The position numbers and the translations under genes were made by a program. From Planctomycetota bacterium (GTDB lineage: Bacteria > Planctomycetota > Phycisphaerae > WQYP01 > JAJZKY01), in contig JAJZKY010000234.1 of the NCBI GenBank assembly GCA_021803885.1, positions 1-7,009 on the forward strand: 7,009 bases of DNA, given 5' to 3'. Positions 1-6,396 of this stretch are shown one piece after another. Each line of letters opens with the position of its first letter. Position 1 is the stretch's first letter. The notes below the pieces were generated by a model. It made no database searches. It saw only the letters and a list, made by a program, of their open reading frames with translations, and had not been told where the DNA came from.

Positions 1-407
1 TCGCTGATAACTACATCTTCCGTAAATACATAATCGCCCAGGGCCTTGGCTGTAGTAGTCGTCAAGCGCGCGTCCATATCGAGAATGGTGCGATCCGCGA
101 GATTAAGAACATTCATATCCGCTACGATGCGCCCACGGGTATTGAGCATAAAGGCATAGCGCCCGTTGCCGGCGGCAAGGGTTCGTGTATCGTTGGTAAC
201 AAGGTTATTGAGAAAAGTCAGCCGATCACGGCCGCGAATTTCAATTGTGCCGCGCTGCGGGGCATCCATGAGGGCGACGGCTTTACGAATAGCCGCATAT
301 TCGGCCTCAGGCTCGCCATAGCTTTCAACGATGGCAATGTCCGGCCCGTAAGGTATGAAGGCAGCCTCGGCTTGCTCGTGTAGTTCCTGCAGCGGATTCG
401 GTTTCAT
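1..407 (-). CDS. YgfZ/GcvT-like folate-binding protein, N-terminal part (3' end beyond window)
   Basis: An open frame of 135 complete codons runs from the ATG at 407 down to base 1 without a stop, so the C-terminal part is outside the window. The translation has the YgfZ/GcvT N-terminal pattern: EYAAIRKAVALMDAPQRG (about residues 37-53), IRGRDRLTFLNNLVTNDT (57-74) and GNGRYAFMLNTRGRIVADM (80-98). In the family these correspond to the stretch that shapes the tetrahydrofolate-binding barrel. YgfZ (IbaG/IBA57 relatives) is a cytoplasmic, folate-dependent factor for repair or assembly of iron-sulfur enzymes, whereas true GcvT is the aminomethyltransferase of glycine cleavage. The short, direct start before the E..A.R..... 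D motif fits the YgfZ-like group better, but the diagnostic KGCYxGQE motif would lie past the edge. No signal peptide. GGGAG (417-413) sits 5 bases before the ATG, and a good promoter lies at 429-456. Confidence 0.85.
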   Translation of the reverse strand, partial: MKPNPLQELHEQAEAAFIPYGPDIAIVESYGEPEAEYAAIRKAVALMDAPQRGTIEIRGRDRLTFLNNLVTNDTRTLAAGNGRYAFMLNTRGRIVADMNVLNLADRTILDMDARLTTTTAKALGDYVFTEDVVIS

Positions 408-428
408 GGCGGCTCCCGTTTCAAAGTC

Positions 429-456
429 ATTTTAATGCGGCAGCCGAATATGGCAA
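429..456 (-). promoter_or_regulatory. sigma70-like promoter of the YgfZ-like gene
   Basis: Read on the minus strand there is a -35 box TTGCCA (456-451, 5 of 6 to consensus), a 16-base spacer and a -10 box TAAAAT (434-429, 5 of 6). Transcription would begin near 422, leaving a short leader of about 15 bases that just contains the GGGAG ribosome binding site. Inference from consensus match only. Confidence 0.5.
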
Positions 457-557
457 TGTTCGCATGTGCGGTGGCCCGCGACGGGACCGTTAACGTTGTC
501 GGCGTGATGCAAAAATCAATGGCGGCCAGGCCGTCATGGGGCGGTTGCGATGTTGGG

Positions 558-574
558 CGCGACCCGCGGTCGCG
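558..574. repeat. GC-rich perfect inverted repeat in divergent intergenic region
   Basis: CGCGACC (558-564) and GGTCGCG (568-574) form a 7-base perfect inverted repeat around CGC. It lies between the two divergent promoters at 429-456 and 608-636, so it could be an operator or a hairpin in a long leader. There is no T-run on either side, so it does not look like an intrinsic terminator. The rest of 408-607 contains no convincing gene. Confidence 0.4.
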
Positions 575-607
575 GCTTTGTGGGGCGATGAGCGTCGGCT
601 GGGCGAT

Positions 608-636
608 TTGGCCGAAGCGTTCGCTTGCGGCATAAT
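608..636 (+). promoter_or_regulatory. sigma70-like promoter of the HAD/LolA-like unit
   Basis: TTGGCC (608-613) and CATAAT (631-636, 5 of 6 to TATAAT) are separated by exactly 17 bases. The predicted transcription start near 643 would leave a very short leader ahead of the AGGAG at 649-653. Consensus match only; the -35 box is moderate. Confidence 0.45.
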
Positions 637-648
637 ACGTTTTTGAGC

Positions 649-653
649 AGGAG
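649..653 (+). promoter_or_regulatory. Ribosome binding site deciding the HAD start
   Basis: AGGAG ends 6 bases before the GTG at 660 but only 3 bases before the TTG at 657. Normal Shine-Dalgarno spacing therefore favours GTG 660 as the start, shortening the longest reading by one residue. Confidence 0.6.
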
Positions 654-659
654 ACCTTG

Positions 660-1304
660 GTGCGGTTTGATCTGGTGATATTTGACATGGATGGCACGCT
701 TACCGTGGACGTCCTCGATTTTGACACGTTGCGGGCACAGCTCGGTTTGGCCCAGCGGCAGCCGGTGCTGGAATGGATAGCCGCACTGCCCGAGCCGACG
801 CGCAGCGAAAAATGGCGCATCCTGCATCATCATGAGTCGCAGGCCGCTGAGAGCGTTCCTCTGAGGCCGGGTGTTGGTGATATGCTGGCGAGCCTTAAAT
901 CGCAGGGTGTAACCACGGCGCTTTTGAGCCGCAACAGCCGCCAAAGCGTTGAAACAGTTATGTCGCGGCATCAATTGTCGTTTGATGTGGTTGTGTCGCG
1001 CGACGAGCCGCCCATTAAGCCTGACCCGCAAAGCATCTTACAAATTATGCGTTACTGCAGCGCTGCTGCGGCGCGAACGCTTATGGTGGGTGATTACATA
1101 TTTGACTTGGATGCGGCCCGCGGTGCAGGCGTTGCCAGCGCCCTGTTGGTTGAGCCGCATGCGCATTTGCCGCCCTTTGCCGTTCATGCCAGCTACATCA
1201 TTCGCAATATGGGCGATGTCCCGACGCTGTTGCGCGATCCGGAGCGATTTGTCTGTCGTACGGGTCTAGGCGGCGCGGCGATGTACTCGGCGGTGAAAGG
1301 GTAA
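660..1304 (+). CDS. HAD superfamily phosphatase (subfamily IA, Gph/phosphoglucomutase-like)
   Basis: The 214-residue product carries all four HAD motifs in order. Motif I is FDMDGTLT with nucleophile Asp9 and acid/base Asp11. Motif II is the Ser of LLSRNS (about residue 90). Motif III is the Lys of IKPDP (about 120). Motif IV is GDYIFDLDAA, with Asp145 and Asp149 binding Mg2+. Residues between motifs I and II are a small helical cap, as in phosphoglycolate phosphatase and beta-phosphoglucomutase relatives. It is expected to hydrolyse a small phosphate ester in the cytoplasm via an aspartyl-phosphate; the substrate cannot be read from sequence. The start is taken as GTG 660 because of AGGAG spacing; TTG 657 is the alternative. 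It lies 5 bases upstream of the LolA-like gene and is probably cotranscribed with it, although no functional link between the two is known to me. Confidence 0.88.
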   Translation: MRFDLVIFDMDGTLTVDVLDFDTLRAQLGLAQRQPVLEWIAALPEPTRSEKWRILHHHESQAAESVPLRPGVGDMLASLKSQGVTTALLSRNSRQSVETVMSRHQLSFDVVVSRDEPPIKPDPQSILQIMRYCSAAAARTLMVGDYIFDLDAARGAGVASALLVEPHAHLPPFAVHASYIIRNMGDVPTLLRDPERFVCRTGLGGAAMYSAVKG

Positions 1305-1309
1305 TAAGC

Positions 1310-2122
1310 ATGACCAGGCGGCGGTGTCTTGAAATGTGGACAGCTCTAATGGTGGCAGCCTCCGCGGGCTTGGCCTTGGGCCGCAGCACTCCGGGATTTG
1401 TGACAACCAAATCTACCATGGCTGCCGGTGCGCCGGCCAGCAAGTCGGCATCACACGCCGAACTGCTTAAGGTGCTTAACGCCCTTGAAGCACGCGGTAC
1501 AACGCTTAAAGATTTTTCCGCGCAGCTTAGGGTTCGTGTGCATCATCTGCGCACGGATGAAACCGACATTAACATCGGCAAGATTTGGTATAAGCGACAG
1601 GGGGCCACAAGCTGCTTTGATATTCATTTTGACATTCTCGCTGTGGATGGCGCTATTGCCCGCAAGCATGCTGATCACGATCTGGTATTTGACGGCCGAT
1701 GGTTTATAGACCGAGATGGAACTGCAAAGATTTTTCGTAAAACCGAGGTGGCCCCGCCAGGTAGCGTGGTAAACCCCTTAAAGTTGGGGCAAGGCCCTTT
1801 GCCAATTCCGATTGGTCAGGACCCGCGCGAGGTGCTTAAAGATTTTCATGTCCAGTTACGTCTGAATGCCAATGAAATCGAGCATCTTATTCTGAAACCA
1901 CGCGATAAAAAGGCGTTTGATTTCGATAAACTACAATTCTGGATTGATCCCAAACTTGGCATACCCGTTAAAATTCGCCGAACTGACCCGGATGGTACTC
2001 CCACCACCGCTACATTCACCAACATCAAGATTAACACGGGAAAAGTCCATGATTTTCACGTGCATGTGCCCGCTCCGGGCAGCGGCTGGACGGTCATTGT
2101 TCAGCCATGGAAAATCAAATAA
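1310..2122 (+). CDS. Secreted LolA-like (outer-membrane lipoprotein carrier fold) protein
   Basis: The 270-residue protein begins with a signal peptide: basic TRRR, then the hydrophobic WTALMVAASAGLALG (residues 10-24). A Ser/Ala/Thr-rich linker runs to about residue 48. The remainder resembles planctomycete LolA-like proteins: LNALEARGTTLKDFSAQL (57-73), IGKIWYKR (89-96), HDLVFDGRWFIDRDG (123-137), a proline-rich APPG...LGQGPLPIPIGQ segment (148-170), then LQFWIDP...PVKIRRTDPDG and a final F-V-P strand. LolA proteins are unclosed beta-barrels that carry lipids or lipoproteins across the periplasm. Whether this variant carries lipoproteins is unknown, and no LolB or LolCDE gene is visible. 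GAAAGG (1295-1300) is 9 bases before the ATG. The gene follows the HAD stop by 5 bases and ends just before the terminator at 2124. Confidence 0.75.
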   Translation: MTRRRCLEMWTALMVAASAGLALGRSTPGFVTTKSTMAAGAPASKSASHAELLKVLNALEARGTTLKDFSAQLRVRVHHLRTDETDINIGKIWYKRQGATSCFDIHFDILAVDGAIARKHADHDLVFDGRWFIDRDGTAKIFRKTEVAPPGSVVNPLKLGQGPLPIPIGQDPREVLKDFHVQLRLNANEIEHLILKPRDKKAFDFDKLQFWIDPKLGIPVKIRRTDPDGTPTTATFTNIKINTGKVHDFHVHVPAPGSGWTVIVQPWKIK

Positions 2123-2123
2123 A

Positions 2124-2157
2124 CAGGGCCAAGGTGTAGCATTACACTTGGCCCCTG
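2124..2157. terminator. Shared bidirectional terminator between convergent genes
   Basis: GGGCCAAGGTGTA (2126-2138) pairs with TACACTTGGCCC (2143-2154) around a GCAT loop with one bulged G. CAGGG/CCCTG can extend the base to 2124-2157. It starts 2 bases after the LolA-like stop and lies 43 bases past the SGNH stop. On the minus strand it is followed by the T-rich TGTTTATTTGATTTT, typical of an intrinsic terminator; on the plus strand the tail is only CTGCTTCT, so termination there should be weaker. Confidence 0.75.
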
Positions 2158-2182
2158 CTTCTAAAATCAGTTCGTGTCTGCG

Positions 2183-2202
2183 TGAACGCACTTCGGCGTT
2201 CA
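2183..2202 (-). repeat. Stop-codon-overlapping hairpin at the 3' end of the SGNH gene
   Basis: TGAACGC (2183-2189) and GCGTTCA (2196-2202) form a 7-base perfect stem around a 6-base loop. The outer right arm includes the TGA stop (2202-2200) of the minus-strand gene. It may protect the mRNA 3' end or assist the nearby terminator; no T-run follows. Confidence 0.35.
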
Positions 2203-2865
2203 GCTTCCCGTAATGACCTTCGCAATTACCTGTGCCATAAAGTGTTGACCCTTGATATTGGGGTGCACGCCATCGCGTTGTAGCAAAGCTTTATTATGCC
2301 CAATAGCTTTAAAAATATTGATGACGGGCAGTTGCAAGTTTGCGGCGACGGTTTTGATGTCCGGAATAACGCCATCAACGAGATTTTTTTCGGTGATACC
2401 GTAGCTGTGCTTGAAAATTGGCGGCGGCAGGCATAGCCATACCTTTACGCCTGAAGTTAGCGATTGAAAGTGCTTAACCAACGCAGTCAAGTCGGCCACA
2501 AAATGGGCGTGATGTTTCCAGTTCCACGCTTTGGTGTCGTTGGTGCCCAGCATGATAATGACAATCTTGCCTTTGAAAGCAGTTGAATGTTTGTATTCCG
2601 GCGTCTTCCAATAAGGTAGATCTCCATCCTTCAACAGCGTTGCGCCGCTATGGCCGAAGTTGGCCACCTTGTAATGTTTACCCAGCATTTTCTGCAGTTG
2701 CCCCGGCCAGGCGTTGACCCAATTGTTGGGCACGCCTGCGCCAAAAGTAATGCTGTCACCGACGCACGCCACGCGCACCGGCTGAGCCGCAGTTGCTGGT
2801 TTGGCTGCGCAGGCAATGGTTATAAACATGACGAGGGCGAGTATCTTGGTCGAGAGTGATTGCAT
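2200..2865 (-). CDS. Secreted SGNH/GDSL-family esterase
   Basis: The 221-residue protein has the SGNH blocks in order. Block I is VGDSIT with nucleophile Ser38. Block II is NFGHSGAT, where Gly71 is the oxyanion residue. Block III is LGTNDT with Asn109. Block V is DGVHPN, with catalytic Asp198 and His201. These enzymes hydrolyse O-acyl esters, often acetyl groups on polysaccharides or lipid acyl chains; the exact substrate is not evident. An N-terminal signal peptide (MQSLSTK, then the hydrophobic ILALVMFITIACA) with an ATA/A-type cleavage site near residue 26 predicts export. The longest reading would start at 2988, but AAGGAG (2881-2876) lies 10 bases before the ATG at 2865 and the signal peptide only makes sense from there. 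The 41 extra residues are rejected. It is convergent with the LolA-like gene and divergent from the fucokinase gene. Confidence 0.88.
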   Translation of the reverse strand: MQSLSTKILALVMFITIACAAKPATAAQPVRVACVGDSITFGAGVPNNWVNAWPGQLQKMLGKHYKVANFGHSGATLLKDGDLPYWKTPEYKHSTAFKGKIVIIMLGTNDTKAWNWKHHAHFVADLTALVKHFQSLTSGVKVWLCLPPPIFKHSYGITEKNLVDGVIPDIKTVAANLQLPVINIFKAIGHNKALLQRDGVHPNIKGQHFMAQVIAKVITGS

Positions 2866-2961
2866 CGTACTATTGCTCCTTAAAAACATTCTCGCAAATA
2901 CAATTTTGTCATACATTTTGGGGGCAATGCACTTGGCGGGTGCACACCGCAATTTAATTAG

Positions 2962-2988
2962 GATATAACGTCCGGTAAGTTTTGGCAA
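2962..2988 (-). promoter_or_regulatory. Weak candidate promoter of the SGNH esterase gene
   Basis: On the minus strand TTGCCA (2988-2983) and TATATC (2967-2962) are 15 bases apart, shorter than ideal. TTGCCA is the same -35 hexamer as at the YgfZ-like gene. It would give a leader of about 90 bases. No better match is visible upstream of the gene, so this is tentative. Confidence 0.22.
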
Positions 2989-2997
2989 CTAATATTG

Positions 2998-3025
2998 TTT
3001 TGCTTTGCCTTGTTTTGCGTTTTGC
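2998..3025. repeat. TTTTGC direct-repeat cluster
   Basis: Within 28 bases the hexamer TTTTGC occurs three times (2998-3003, 3013-3018, 3020-3025) and TTTGC once more (3004-3008). The cluster lies in the divergent intergenic region between the esterase and fucokinase genes. It may be a regulator-binding or bent-DNA element, or merely low-complexity sequence. Confidence 0.35.
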
Positions 3026-3033
3026 ATTAGAAA
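3005..3033 (+). promoter_or_regulatory. Tentative plus-strand promoter upstream of the T6 hairpin
   Basis: TTGCCT (3005-3010) and TAGAAA (3028-3033) have a 17-base spacer, each matching consensus at 4 of 6 positions. If used, transcription from about 3040 would cross the 3106-3200 hairpin before reaching the fucokinase gene. The match is weak, but I see no better promoter in 2990-3258. Confidence 0.22.
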
Positions 3034-3105
3034 ATGTCACTCGTTGGGTTGAAACCATCCGGCCTCATTTTGTCTCAATCTTAATCGTCACGCCGCACGC
3101 GCTTT

Positions 3106-3200
3106 GCCATGGGGAAGATCATTGCCGCAATGGTTCTTTGTTATAGGCTCAATTTATTATGACATGGTCAAAGAAATTGCGGCGGCATCATGGCTTTTTT
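3106..3200 (+). terminator. Terminator-like long hairpin with T6 upstream of fucokinase (possible attenuator)
   Basis: Three paired segments nest: GCCATG (3106-3111) with CATGGC (3189-3194), GCCGCAAT (3124-3131) with ATTGCGGC (3176-3183), and TTCTTTG (3134-3140) with CAAAGAA (3169-3175). That is 21 base pairs, with a 12/5-base internal loop, a GG bulge and a 28-base apical loop. TTTTTT (3195-3200) follows the outer arm immediately, the layout of an intrinsic terminator on the plus strand. No plus-strand gene precedes it, so it would end either a leader transcript of the fucokinase gene (attenuation) or a small RNA. The interrupted stem is weaker than a classic terminator. Confidence 0.4.
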
Positions 3201-3242
3201 GTTAAACTACCGCTTCGAATGAGTTACGCGTGATATTTCAGC

Positions 3243-3250
3243 AAGGGGGA
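3243..3250 (+). promoter_or_regulatory. Strong ribosome binding site for the GTG start of fkp
   Basis: AAGGGGGA ends 8 bases before GTG 3259. The purine-rich match at ideal spacing supports this non-ATG start; no in-frame ATG gives an equally good signal nearby. Confidence 0.65.
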
Positions 3251-3258
3251 ATCGCCAA

Positions 3259-6200
3259 GTGATTAAAAAGCCAAATAATGCCCAAGCCAGGGCTTTGCGG
3301 CAGATCGTCAGCCGCGCCAGCGAGGCCTACAAAAGATCATTAATTGGGTATCAGGCTGGTTTAGCTTGGGATTATGTGGTGCTGACCGCAGCCAACGAAC
3401 ATCAGGCGGCCGGTTATCGTCACGAATTGGCCCTGCGCACCAGCGGTAATGGCCCTATGGGGGCGTTTTTTCCGGCCAGCCAGCAAACATTGGTCGTGGC
3501 CGATCCGCCCGGCTTTCGCATCGGTTCGGGTGGGGCGACATTTTATGTTCTGCGTCAAATACTTAAACGCCAGAAAGCACTGGGTGATAAGCGCGGTTTT
3601 GATTTGCTGCGAGTCTTGCTGATTCACTCCGGTGGCGCATCGCAACGAATTCCGCAGTTTTCGCCGCTGGGCAAAATATTCATGCCTCTGCCCATGGTGA
3701 GGCCCGATGGCCAACTGATGACCATTTTTGACCACCTGTACCTTATGACAGCTCCGCTGCCGCCAAAACTGGGGGCGGGAATGCTTGTGGCCGCGGGCGA
3801 TGTGTTTTTGCTGTTTGATGGTGGGGCTATACCCAGCCAGCCATCCGGTATAACCGCACTGGGCATTCGCGCGCCTGCGATCTTGGGTCAGGGGCATGGC
3901 GTGTTTATTCCGAGCGTCTCCGGCAACAAAATGGCCCAGGTGACAAAGGTATCGTTTCCGTTGGTGGCCGGCACTCTGCAGAAGGCCTCGGTCGCCGAGC
4001 TGTCGCAAGCCGGCGCGGTGGATGCTCGCGGCAACGTACTTATTGACTCAGGTTTGGTGCATTTTGACGCAGCCGCCACCAGCAAACTCAGCAATCTTGG
4101 TGCGGTGTACACGCCTGCCTGGAATCGCCGCCACCGCCGCAGTATAGATTTGTACGCCGACATTATTCCTGCGGCGCGACTGGGCGCTTCTCCCCCGGAT
4201 ACTCATGAGCCTGGGGCTGTACTTATTCGGGATATGCAGCGGGCATTTGAGTCAACTCCGTTGTGCTGTCATGAGTTGGCGCGATCGCACTTTCAGCATC
4301 TCGGAACGACGCGGCAATTCCGCGATGCCGTGACCGGCCGTGATCACTCCCCGATTTGCAGCTTGTTTCAGCAGAATGTTCGCCTGGCGGCCGACGTGAT
4401 AAAGACAAAAGCTCGCGTCTATCAATCGGTCATTGCGGCGGCCACGTCGCATATAGGGCGTGATAGCGTCGTGGAAAATTGCCTGATTAACTCTCCGATT
4501 ATGATCGGAGCCGGAGCGATGCTCTCGAACGTCACTGTGGATGCAACCAGCGTACTTCGTGTGCCCGAGAATACCTTGGTGTATGGTGCGGCTCTTCGTG
4601 TCGCGCGCCAACGCGGAACAGTCATTGTAGTGTGCGGCGTCAACGACGACCCCAAAACAGATCATAGCCTATGCAACCTGAGCCTTAAGCAATGGCTTAA
4701 GCTCGCGCGGGTAAAGCCTCGTGATTTGTGGCCTGCCGGTGAAAAAAAGCGAAATCTCTGGACCGCCCGCCTTTATCCAATGTGGGGGGCCAATGAAGAC
4801 TGGAGCGATATTTTATGGCTTGCCCAACCGCAGACGGCCACGGCTGCCCAGCGGACGGCCTGGCGCAAAGCTCGCCGATACTCCATGGGTGAAGTTCTCG
4901 CTTTGGTTGATGCCGCCGCCATGGCTGAGCATCGCGACACCATTGCGGGCCGGCTTGAAGCAATGCAGTGGTTGCAGTCAGTGAAAGCCAATACCGCGTC
5001 ATCTGTGCAAGGTACTATCGCTCATTTTGGCGTGCGGGGTTATGGGCAGCTTGTGCAGGCCATCGCGGCAGAGGCTGCCAATAACGATCTGAATCCGCTC
5101 ACCCAGGCACGACTTAATTGGTCGCTGGCAGAGATCGTTTCGCGGCCGCTGTTTCCGCGGGGCGCGGCGGGTAAGATCAAGCCGATCCTCCTAAGGCAGC
5201 AGGCGTTTGCAGCGGTGCGCGATGCGGTCAACAGCTCCGCCTCATTTGCCAAAAACAACGCGCAGGCTGCAGCGCTGCAGCATCTGCCCCATCGTGTGAA
5301 AGCCTTGGCTCCGGTGCGGCTGGATCTTGCAGGTGGCTGGAGCGATACGCCACCTTATTGCCTTGAAGAGGGCGGTGCTGTCGTTAACGTGGCCATTGAC
5401 CTTAACGACGTCGAACCGATTGAGTCTTCGCTTACCCCGCTCGACGAGCCTGTGGTGCGGCTGATATCGCGTGATCTGGGGCGTATGCTCGTGATACGAA
5501 GCCCCGAGCAACTTCGTACCGCCATAAATACTCAAGATGTATTTGGGTTGCATCGCGCGGCGCTGCAGCTTTGTGGTCTGCTGCCGCTGCCAAATGAAAC
5601 CTCGCAGCGGCGCTGGCTGAATCGCGTAAGCCCCAACGGCGGCGGTTTTGAGTTGGCAACAGCCAGCAATCTGCCCAAAGGTTCTGGCATGGGCACAAGC
5701 TCTATCCTGGGGGCTACCACGCTGGCGGTGCTGCGCAGTGCAACTGGCCAGCGCAATGATCCTGAAGAACTTTTTGAACAGACGCTGCAGCTTGAGCAGG
5801 TATTGGGAGCAGGTGGTGGTTGGCAGGATCAGGTGGGAGGTATTATTGGCGGGGTTAAACTCATCACCACTCGCCCGGGACTGGTTCAAAGGCTGCAGGT
5901 CAAACGCGTGCCAATAAATCCGCGGCAACTGCAAGACCTTCAGGATCGGCTGGTTGTTTACTTTACAGGCCGTCAGCGATTGGCCCGTAATATTTTGCGG
6001 GAGGTGATGGGGCGATATCTGTCGCGCGAGCCGGGAGCCTTAGTTTTATTTAACGAGCTTAAGCAATCGGCCATGGCCTGCGCTGCGGCGCTTGAACATG
6101 CCGACTGGCTGTCGTGCGCGTCAGAAATCAACCGCTATTGGCGCATCAAAAAAGATCTATTTGCCGGTTCGACCACTCCTGCCATTGATGCGCTATTTTT

Positions 6201-6396
6201 GGAACTGCGACCCTATTATCTTGCCGCATGCCTGTCCGGAGCTGGCGGCGGCGGCTTTGCGTTCTTCTTATGCTCCGGCTCCGACCAGGCTCACCGCCTG
6301 CGAACGGAATTGTCGCGCATATCGCTTCGCCCCGGATCGCTTGGTTTGGCATTTGCCGTACGCGTCAATACTGTGGGGCTGCGTGTAGGCTCCTGA
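3259..6396 (+). CDS. fkp: Bifunctional L-fucokinase / L-fucose-1-phosphate guanylyltransferase
   Basis: The 1045-residue cytoplasmic protein should make GDP-L-fucose in two steps: kinase (fucose + ATP to fucose-1-P) and guanylyltransferase (+ GTP to GDP-fucose + PPi). The N-terminal half has the fucose pyrophosphorylase signature: GSGGAT (89-94), HSGGASQRIP...GK (123-139), AAGDV (178-182), and a beta-helix-like stretch VENCLINSPIMIGAGAML (about 405-422). The C-terminal half is a GHMP kinase: VRLDLAGGWSDTPP (686-699), ATP loop PKGSGMGTSS (806-815), GGGWQDQ with likely catalytic Asp857, and CLSGAGGGG (991-999). The kinase motifs match Bacteroides fragilis Fkp closely as I remember it. At 1045 residues it is nearer in length to plant FKGP than to the roughly 950-residue Bacteroides enzyme. 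Its central RNLWTARLYP and WRKARRYSMGE segments also resemble the eukaryotic enzymes. GTG start with AAGGGGGA 8 bases upstream. Some relatives act on other 6-deoxy or heptose sugars, so fucose is likely rather than proven. Confidence 0.9.
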   Translation: MIKKPNNAQARALRQIVSRASEAYKRSLIGYQAGLAWDYVVLTAANEHQAAGYRHELALRTSGNGPMGAFFPASQQTLVVADPPGFRIGSGGATFYVLRQILKRQKALGDKRGFDLLRVLLIHSGGASQRIPQFSPLGKIFMPLPMVRPDGQLMTIFDHLYLMTAPLPPKLGAGMLVAAGDVFLLFDGGAIPSQPSGITALGIRAPAILGQGHGVFIPSVSGNKMAQVTKVSFPLVAGTLQKASVAELSQAGAVDARGNVLIDSGLVHFDAAATSKLSNLGAVYTPAWNRRHRRSIDLYADIIPAARLGASPPDTHEPGAVLIRDMQRAFESTPLCCHELARSHFQHLGTTRQFRDAVTGRDHSPICSLFQQNVRLAADVIKTKARVYQSVIAAATSHIGRDSVVENCLINSPIMIGAGAMLSNVTVDATSVLRVPENTLVYGAALRVARQRGTVIVVCGVNDDPKTDHSLCNLSLKQWLKLARVKPRDLWPAGEKKRNLWTARLYPMWGANEDWSDILWLAQPQTATAAQRTAWRKARRYSMGEVLALVDAAAMAEHRDTIAGRLEAMQWLQSVKANTASSVQGTIAHFGVRGYGQLVQAIAAEAANNDLNPLTQARLNWSLAEIVSRPLFPRGAAGKIKPILLRQQAFAAVRDAVNSSASFAKNNAQAAALQHLPHRVKALAPVRLDLAGGWSDTPPYCLEEGGAVVNVAIDLNDVEPIESSLTPLDEPVVRLISRDLGRMLVIRSPEQLRTAINTQDVFGLHRAALQLCGLLPLPNETSQRRWLNRVSPNGGGFELATASNLPKGSGMGTSSILGATTLAVLRSATGQRNDPEELFEQTLQLEQVLGAGGGWQDQVGGIIGGVKLITTRPGLVQRLQVKRVPINPRQLQDLQDRLVVYFTGRQRLARNILREVMGRYLSREPGALVLFNELKQSAMACAAALEHADWLSCASEINRYWRIKKDLFAGSTTPAIDALFLELRPYYLAACLSGAGGGGFAFFLCSGSDQAHRLRTELSRISLRPGSLGLAFAVRVNTVGLRVGS

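Noticed and set aside
435..635. 66-codon open frame in the divergent intergenic region
   Set aside because: No ribosome binding site or recognisable composition; it covers two well-placed promoters and a palindrome.
1310..1384. Twin-arginine (Tat) signal in the LolA-like protein (TRRRCLE)
   Set aside because: Only a loose match to the SRRxFLK consensus, and LolA-type proteins are normally exported unfolded through Sec.
2800..2820. Lipobox (TIAC) in the esterase signal peptide
   Set aside because: Thr at -3 is a poor fit and a standard ATA/A signal peptidase I site follows, so a lipoprotein is less likely.
3361..4008. 215-codon open frame on the minus strand inside fkp
   Set aside because: Antisense shadow of the guanylyltransferase domain, rich in His/Gln/Arg with no family resemblance.
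5242..5934. 230-codon open frame on the minus strand inside fkp
   Set aside because: It lies wholly antisense to the well-supported GHMP kinase domain and has no recognisable motif and an improbable composition.
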